Part shown: positions 7,788-13,292 of the stretch, in pieces
Layout: each line of letters starts with the position of its first letter
How positions within the stretch are numbered: the first letter of the stretch is position 1
Assembly: GCA_018398765.1 (NCBI GenBank)
Contig: JAHBMJ010000717.1
Span: 28,647-41,938, forward strand
Origin: Chromera velia
Taxonomy: Eukaryota > Sar > Chromeraceae
Length of the DNA stretch: 13,292 nucleotides
Direction: 5' to 3'
Position numbers and translations under genes: made by a program
Notes under the pieces: generated by a model
What the model saw: the letters and a program-made list of their open reading frames with translations, nothing else
The model's database searches: none
What the model was told of the DNA's origin: nothing

Positions 7788-8461
7788 ATTTATTATATTC
7801 AAGTTTCAGAAAGTTGTGATACTCTTTTTAGTCGTAGCACTAAATTTAATGTCTATAGTTCTAGCTATAGTTCAATGTGTTTTTGCTTAATAATCCTTAA
7901 TCTTGTAGAATTCTAATAAACATACATTTTTCATAAATCTTTTGTCAGTGCCTAGTCTTTTACTACTAAATTGCTAGATCCTTTCAACAAAAAAAATTGG
8001 GGAAGCACTGTTGAAGCAGTCATAAGCATTAATTTTATTAGTATACCAGCCTTGTCCAACTGTTTTACCACTTTATAGTTGTGCAAATCATCCCCTCGCA
8101 GTAAACTTCAGGACAACACTGGCACCGGAACATATAAATCTATATAAATCCAATCACATCCAATGAAAGGGTAAATTTTAGAATTAAATTTGAAAGTCAC
8201 GTACTGAATTAATTAGAACTATAAAAAATATTGTGATTATTGAATTGAAATTTTAATGTAGATTATGCAACAAGCAAAGACCACTCTTCTTGAGTAAACG
8301 GTGGAGTAACGCAACACCTCGGAAACCGATCCCAGTCTTATTCTAAGAACTGCATGATCAAGTCGATTGACGCAATCCCATGCCGACTCGCCTGGCTCGA
8401 GACTTGTCCCTGGATGAGACGCTGTCACGATGCCATGATTGCTTCACTAGTTGTTGCAGAG

Positions 8462-8506
8462 CTACCCAACCTGGTCCATGCTTTTGGTCTTTCCCTCCGA
8501 GTGCAT
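8462..8506 (-). CDS. RED/IK last exon
   Basis: Fifteen codons including TAG, after TTTGCCTATGCAG, phase 0. It reads MHSEGKTKSMDQVG. The phase matches the upstream exon, but this tail has no clear counterpart in human RED, so it is less certain than the other exons. Confidence 0.7.
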   Translation of the reverse strand: MHSEGKTKSMDQVG

Positions 8507-8736
8507 CTGCATAGGCAAAGCAAGAAGGAAGATTAAGAGAAAGTGTCTGACGGGAAACCAAGGGATTACTTGATTTATCGATAGATACAGAGTGCGTGCG
8601 TCCAACGAAGAACGAACGGTATGAAAGATAGAGTCGAAGTATGAAGAGAAAAAAGCGAGACAGACAATATGTCTTCTCCCTCCCTTTCTTCGTACACACA
8701 ACAGACGAACGAACGAACGAACGAACGAACGAACGA

Positions 8737-8768
<32 letters not shown>

Positions 8769-8772
8769 AAAA

Positions 8773-8804
<32 letters not shown>

Positions 8805-8838
8805 GAAAGAAAGAAAGAGAAAGAAAGAAAGAGAAAAA

Positions 8839-8874
<36 letters not shown>

Positions 8875-8912
8875 GAAAGAAAGAAAGAGAAAAAAAGAAA
8901 GAAAGAGAAAAA

Positions 8913-8944
<32 letters not shown>

Positions 8945-11339
8945 GAAAGAAAGAAAGAAAGAAAGAAAGAAAGGAAGAGAGAGAGAGAGAGAGGGAGGGA
9001 GAGAGAGAGAGAGAGAGAGAAAGAACGCTGGAGAGGACGAGAAGTGACGCCAGGCAGAAACAAGCAAGCGTGCAGAAGGGCAAGACACGAACCAAAGGGG
9101 AAAATCAGAAAGAAAGTAAGTGAAAAAGAAAGCTCTCTTCGTTCCGACAAGCTTGCGACATTCTTTCACGCCAAGTTTCCTCCACGGGCATAAACACAAA
9201 GCGCGAAAAAGAAGAGGCGGACCTTTTGAATTTTCTTCCACTGCTGCTCCTCGTTGAGCTTTCCCCCCTTCTTTCTGCAGGGCGGAGGCAGAACCATTCA
9301 TTGGTGCAGAAGAGGGCAGAGGAAAAGGGGCGGACAACAGAGGACAGCAACTTTGTTAATCAAGTCAGGCAACGGGACTGGGTGCTCACTTTTTGTGTTC
9401 AGGTTGAGCCACAGTCACAGTGACTGCACAAGAGAAGGAGAGTAAAAGAGTGCACATGAAAGAGCAAGGAAGGTTTTCTTCCCTCCGTCTTTCACTGCTT
9501 AACTCCCTCCCTCATTCAAACAGTTTCCAAAGAAAAAAAACGTGTACTGCCTGCATGCCATCCGGGTCCATGTGGACCATGCAGCCAGTCAGCACGAGTT
9601 GTTTCCATACAGGAACGATTTGACGCTAATGCGATAATTGCCTGCCTCGACGGTGGAGAGACGGACTGACTTTCCTCCTTGCAGCTCCGCACTTTTCTTG
9701 CCGAATTGAAACGCCGCCCTGCAGAAAAGGAAAAAAAAGAGAGAGAACACGTTGACATGGGCACTTCCCAGACTCTGTGTCCCGGCCAATCCACATTCAT
9801 GGGTTCCCTCTATTCAGATGGCATTCGTCGCCTTTCTCTTCTCGTCTCTTTCTTCGTCTAGCCAACCATTCAAACAAAACGTAACAGGGAGGGAGAAGGA
9901 GGGAGACCAAAACAGGAGAGCAGCGGGACTGTTTTCTTGTCAAATGAAAAAAACGAAAAGAAAGAAACGTCAAAACGAAAGAAGGAAAAAGTTCTCCAAC
10001 TCCCTCAAGTAACTCGTCGACCGATTCACCCATCGGTGTGTAACCGTGCCGAACTGTTGCCCCCCCCCCCTTGCAACTCAGGCGAAAGATTCTCTTTCGT
10101 TGAGCCCACTTTCTGCCTTGTTCAATGAGGCGTACACGTGCTGATGCTGAATTTGATGCATGCATAACACGGAGCTTATGAACGAGTTAGTATTACTCTT
10201 ACTGACTGACTGACTGACTGACTGACTGACTGACTGACTTTGGAAGTGCCTCCTTGTTGAGTTGGTACTTCTCCCAGTCCTCCTTTGACTGAAAGTCGTG
10301 TCTGGACTTCGCCCCCACAGGCTTCAGCCTGCCCATGTCCATCTGTGTCCTGTCTTCCTCGTCAGAGTCGTAGGCCTCATTGGACACTCCGGGGGCGAAT
10401 GCTGAAAAAAGGGAGGAAGGAAGGAAAGAAGAGTGGAAGAACAGAAAAAAGGAAACGACCGAGCGAAGGGAGCGCTTGAGACACAGAAGACAGGGGCGGA
10501 CAGGTCGGGTCACATGCTGGAGAACAGCACCAAATGTTTTGAGACGACCGAGAGAGAACAGAAGAAAAACATGGCGCAAGAAGAGACCATGTAGAGGGGG
10601 AAAGGCAACTGCGAAAAGCCGTCAAGCAACGGCAGAAAGGAAAAAGTTAAGCAGTAAAAAAGAGGAAAGATGACAGCAGAGGCAGAAAGAGAAAGAAAAA
10701 GAGGAAGTGAAAGGAGGCAGAAGAAACCGGCCTTGTCCCGGCAGCAGTACTGCATTTGAGAAGACACTCCGAACCCTCCCTCCTTCCAACTCCCTGTCTC
10801 CCTGACAGACTGCCAGACAGACTGCCTGACCAGGATAGCACTCCATGTAGTCATCGAAAAAAAAAAAAAAAAACTGACTGACCAGGATAGCACTCCATGT
10901 AGTCATCGTCCTCGTCCAGTCGTGGCTGTGCAGTTCTCCGCAAAGCGCTCGCGTCGTCTCTTCGGAAGAGTGTGGCTGCTGCCCTGCTCTGCATCGCCAC
11001 GTGCTTCTCTGCACAGACGGGATTCAGACAGAATAAAAAGAAAGTTAACGATCCGTGCTGCACGGCCGTGTGCGCTGGGATGATGCAAGAGGATGCAAGC
11101 AAAGATAACGCTTGTTGCTGAAAACAAAAGTGCGTCAGTGAGAGATTGGCATCCTGGTCTTCAGCAAATGTGCCATGGCAAAATGTGTCTGGCTGCTGTT
11201 TTTTTTTCTTGTGCCCATGATGTTTCATCGATCTGCCTGAAGGAATGGAGTCCTCCTGTACAATTCTTGCCGGAGAAGCTTAATATACTGAAGCCCAAAA
11301 ACAGACAGGGCCTTAGTAAACACAGACACGTACGTACGT

Positions 11340-11378
<39 letters not shown>

Positions 11379-12459
11379 CAAAAAGAGAGAGAGGGAGGGG
11401 GGGAAGGGAGGGAGAGGGAGACAAAAGGCAAACTGTGTCTCAACAAAGTTGCCCACTGACCTCTCTCGGCAGCAGCCAATGTATCGCCTGCCCGACCACC
11501 GTGTGAAGGCCTGAAGAGAAGAAACCAACCAAGCATCCATCCATCCATCCATCCATCAAGTCATCGAATGATCAGTCAGTCAACCAGTAAGTCCGCAATT
11601 CAAAACAAATGGACCGGCATAGAGACATGGAGAAAGGCAATGGACAGCCGCGAAGGAAAGAAGGAAGAAAAACAGCCGTCACACAGCCCATCGCTTCAAC
11701 ACATTATTCCAAGGGTGCCCTTTTTTTCAGGAAGAAAGGATGGATGGGGGGGGAGAGAGTAGCGAAAAAACAGAAAGAGAGTGTCATTTGCAAACTCCAG
11801 CAAAGGACCACAAGACAGAAAAAAAGAGCAAGGACTCACTGAGCGAGGAGACCATCCTGTCGGTATTGTCCCTGCAGTCAATCAGTCAGTCAGACAGCCA
11901 ACAAACAGGACATATGAATGGATAAATGCATAGAGAGAAAGAAAACCGAAGTAAAGGATTCGAGAGACAGAAACAAAGGAAAGAAAGAGAGAGACAGAGA
12001 AGGAAAGAAACGAGCAAAGAAACGCAAAGGCCCATCCATTCGTCTTTCAGCATGCACAAACAAAAGCACACTGAGGCCGCCAGCAGCACTCTCGACACAC
12101 TTTCCCACCTAGCCCCCGTAGCAGCACCAAGCCCAGAGAGACATTGACAGCCAGCCAAGCACAATCTTTCCACCAAGCCAAAAGACCCACCTACCTGCAT
12201 TTGCATTTGATTCGCCCCCATGCCTCCCTGCATGGCCTGCTGTTGCGCAAACGAGGACGCAAAGTAGTCCCTCATCTCCAGAGCAGCCCGCTCCGACGCC
12301 AACGCCGTCTGGGTCTGTCCGAACACGGGCCTCACCTCGTCCTCCTCGTCCACGTCCATCGCCTCCCCGTCGTCGTCCCCCTCGGCCTCCTCACGGGTCC
12401 CTCCAACCGGACCGGGCCCGCTCTCGGCAGCACCACGCGCAGTGCCACGTGCAGCCATT
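8462..12459 (-). CDS. RED/IK spliceosomal protein, C-terminal eight exons
   Basis: RED (IK) is a spliceosome B-complex protein that partners SMU1. Eight minus-strand exons join with every phase matching: 12459-12195, 11871-11840, 11510-11461, 11008-10883, 10401-10239, 9718-9671, 9274-9223 and 8506-8462 (TAG 8464-8462). They encode 259 residues counted from ATG 12458. Family signatures appear in the expected order: EAMDVD near residue 32, DDYMECYPA (150-158), YDSDEED (168-174), DFQSKEDWEKYQLNKEALPK then AAFQFGKK (193-220), and EEQQWKKIQK (236-245). These match the human C-terminal motifs AECYPAT, NNKEALPKAAFQYG and RQWKKI from memory. The C-terminus after WKKIQK is shorter than in human RED. 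The conserved N-terminal RED_N region is absent here, and a strong CTTTCTTTCAG acceptor directly precedes ATG 12458, so the first listed exon is probably internal and the gene continues past the right edge. Introns are 323-716 bp. Confidence 0.9.
8703..9021 (+). repeat. (CGAA)n-(GAAA)n-(GA)n purine-rich array in the RED last intron
   Basis: GAAC/CGAA units lead into about 240 bases of GAAA units with GAGAAA and poly-A interruptions, then a GA/GGGA run. On the RED sense strand it is a pyrimidine (TTTC) tract inside the 716-bp last intron. Long open frames on both strands (Lys/Arg/Glu-rich or Ser/Phe/Leu-rich) are composition artefacts. Confidence 0.95.
9223..9274 (-). CDS. RED/IK exon with the WKKI motif
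   Basis: A 52-nt exon after GCCCTGCAG with donor GTCCGC. It enters in phase 2 and leaves in phase 0, and reads KKGGKLNEEQQWKKIQK. EEQQWKKI corresponds to the DRQWKKI segment of human RED. Confidence 0.85.
9671..9718 (-). CDS. RED/IK exon with the AAFQFG motif
   Basis: A 48-nt exon after CCTTTTCTGCAG with donor GTCAGT, phase 2 in and out. It reads AAFQFGKKSAELQGG. With the preceding exon it restores the family signature NKEALPKAAFQFG across the junction, which is strong evidence for the splice model. Confidence 0.92.
10201..10238 (-). repeat. (GTCA)n microsatellite starting at a RED 5' splice site
   Basis: On the minus strand the intron begins GTCAGTCAG and continues for about nine and a half GTCA units. 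The first unit is the donor of exon 10401-10239. Confidence 0.9.
10239..10401 (-). CDS. RED/IK exon with the YDSDEED and NKEALPK motifs
   Basis: A 163-nt exon after a CCTTTTTTCAG-type acceptor, phase 1 in and phase 2 out. It carries YDSDEED and the conserved SKEDWEKYQLNKEALPK segment. It is the most diagnostic single exon for the RED family in the window. Confidence 0.92.
10821..10908 (-). repeat. 36-bp direct duplication of a RED exon end plus donor, separated by A16
   Basis: 10821-10856 and 10873-10908 match at 35 of 36 positions, with the mismatch at the fifth base. They are separated by exactly 16 A residues (T on the sense strand). Each copy holds the last 26 exon bases (encoding DDYMECYP) and a GTCAG donor. 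The 52-base offset is not a multiple of three, so using the downstream donor would shift the frame. Confidence 0.9.
10883..11008 (-). CDS. RED/IK exon with the ECYP motif
   Basis: A 126-nt exon after CCGTCTGTGCAG, phase 1 in and out, with donor GTCAGT. It ends in an acidic run and DDYMECYP; joining to the next exon gives ECYPA, as in human RED. Confidence 0.9.
11343..11380 (+). repeat. (CA)n microsatellite
   Basis: A CA run with one CG interruption, in the RED intron 11460-11009, followed by a GA/GGGA-rich purine stretch. Confidence 0.95.
11461..11510 (-). CDS. RED/IK small exon (50 nt)
   Basis: Between TTCTCTTCAG and a GTCAGT donor, phase 2 in and phase 1 out. It reads PSHGGRAGDTLAAAER. 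It is supported by exact phase complementarity with both neighbours; it lies in a divergent part of the family. Confidence 0.7.
11534..11558 (+). repeat. (CATC)n microsatellite
   Basis: About six CATC units within the RED intron 11839-11511. Confidence 0.9.
11840..11871 (-). CDS. RED/IK micro-exon (32 nt)
   Basis: Between a GATTGACTGCAG acceptor and a strong GTGAGT donor, phase 0 in and phase 2 out. It reads GQYRQDGLLA. Without it the flanking exons would not join in frame, which supports it. Confidence 0.7.
12195..12459 (-). CDS. RED/IK leftmost-numbered upstream exon in window (acidic, MDVD)
   Basis: Bounded by CTTTCTTTCAG and a strong GTAGGT donor; 88 codons from ATG 12458 in phase 0. 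It holds an acidic block with EAMDVDEEDE (similar to the EPMDVD segment of human RED) and a Gln/Met-rich end. The ATG may be internal, because an acceptor precedes it by one base; alternatively it starts after a 5' UTR intron in a shortened gene. Confidence 0.8.
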
Positions 12460-12635
12460 CTGAAAGAAGAAAGATGCAAGCCGGGAGGGAGGAGAGGGAC
12501 CGGCAGAAGCAATGATCAGTGAAAATGAAAAACGACTCGTGACGAAGAGCGGCCGAAACTCTACAATTACTCAATCACGTACGAGAAGCGAAACCTGCCT
12601 CAGAGCGTCAGTGTAGCAAAGAAGACGGGGTCTGA

Positions 12636-13292
12636 AATGGCTAGCCCTAAACGGCAGACGCAAGAACATCGGCTCACGAATGGCTAGCCCTAAACGGCAG
12701 ACGCAAGAACATCGGCTCACGAATGGCTAGCCCTAAACGGCAGACGCAAGAACATCGGCTCACGAATGGCTAGCCCTAAACGGCAGACGCAAGAACATCG
12801 GCTCACGAATGGCTAGCCCTAAACGGCAGACGCAAGAACATCGGCTCACGAATGGCTAGCCCTAAACGGCAGACGCAAGAACATCGGCTCACGAATGGCT
12901 AGCCCTAAACGGCAGACGCAAGAACATCGGCTCACGAATGGCTAGCCCTAAACGGCAGACGCAAGAACATCGGCTCACGAATGGCTAGCCCTAAACGGCA
13001 GACGCAAGAACATCGGCTCACGAATGGCTAGCCCTAAACGGCAGACGCAAGAACATCGGCTCACGAATGGCTAGCCCTAAACGGCAGACGCAAGAACATC
13101 GGCTCACGAATGGCTAGCCCTAAACGGCAGACGCAAGAACATCGGCTCACGAATGGCTAGCCCTAAACGGCAGACGCAAGAACATCGGCTCACGAATGGC
13201 TAGCCCTAAACGGCAGACGCAAGAACATCGGCTCACGAATGGCTAGCCCTAAACGGCAGACGCAAGAACATCGGCTCACGAATGGCTAGCCC
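12636..13292 (+). repeat. 43-bp perfect tandem minisatellite (about 15 copies, runs off the window)
   Basis: The unit begins AATGGCTAGCCCTAAACGGC and repeats every 43 bases with no differences seen over about 15.3 copies. Each unit has one CCCTAAA heptamer preceded by the palindrome GGCTAGCC. The period is not a multiple of three, so it is not a protein repeat. If RED continues to the right, the array lies in a RED intron. Confidence 0.97.

Larger units (their letters stand above)
7128..8340. other. AT-rich convergent intergenic region
   Basis: Lies between the 3' ends of the rhomboid (+) and RED (-) genes. It is AT-rich with many short A/T runs and no convincing coding frame except a weak GC-richer patch at 7551-7740. 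It presumably holds both 3' UTRs and poly(A) sites; no clear poly(A) signal could be assigned. No tRNA was recognised. Confidence 0.6.

Noticed and set aside
8358-9337. Open frames of 160-291 codons on both strands
   Set aside because: Produced by the GAAA/GA array in the last RED intron; the products are Lys/Arg/Glu or Ser/Phe/Leu runs.
12636-13292. CRISPR-like array
   Set aside because: The 43-bp units are directly adjacent and identical with no unique spacers, and the context is eukaryotic; it is a minisatellite.
12636-13292. Actual telomere
   Set aside because: There is only one CCCTAAA per 43 bases, not a continuous heptamer array, so it is at most telomere-like or subtelomeric.

Overview
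This window looks like nuclear DNA from a microbial eukaryote. Coding sequence is broken into many short exons with GT...AG introns (acceptors mostly TGCAG or TTCAG after pyrimidine tracts). Introns are full of microsatellites, exons are GC-rich, and the spaces between genes are AT-rich. A CCCTAAA heptamer (plant/algal-type telomere motif) sits inside a minisatellite. An alga or alveolate such as a chromerid would fit, but that is a guess from style only. No prokaryotic gene organisation, tRNA, rRNA or CRISPR array was seen.

Layout, left to right. (1) Positions 57 to about 3010 (possibly 3356), + strand: the 3' part of a multi-exon gene for a proline- and glycine-rich protein that I cannot identify. 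Seven exons can be chained with matching intron phases. (2) About 3357-4068: a compound GATA/GACA/GGCA microsatellite and other simple repeats. (3) 4069-4308, - strand: a possible exon ending in a strong GTGAGT donor, perhaps the 5' end of a gene divergent from the rhomboid gene. (4) 4309-5059: AT-rich island, then a GC-rich probable promoter/5' UTR with a 9-bp-stem perfect hairpin. (5) 5060-7127, + strand: a two-exon rhomboid intramembrane protease of about 429 aa with the full catalytic Ser/His dyad. (6) 7128-8461: AT-rich convergent intergenic region with a 16-bp perfect palindrome and a small GC-richer patch. (7) 12459-8462, - strand: eight consecutive exons for the C-terminal 259 residues of the spliceosomal protein RED/IK. 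This was reassembled by hand from phase-matched exons; its N-terminal part should lie beyond the right edge. (8) 12636-13292: a perfect 43-bp tandem minisatellite running off the window.

The three genes have no obvious shared pathway; this is an ordinary gene neighbourhood. The most unusual signals concern repeats and splicing. (GTCA)n microsatellites start exactly at 5' splice sites in two unrelated genes. One RED 5' splice site with its exon end is duplicated around a 16-base poly(A). The 43-bp minisatellite carries one telomere-type heptamer per unit. Long pyrimidine tracts lie on the sense strand of large introns.
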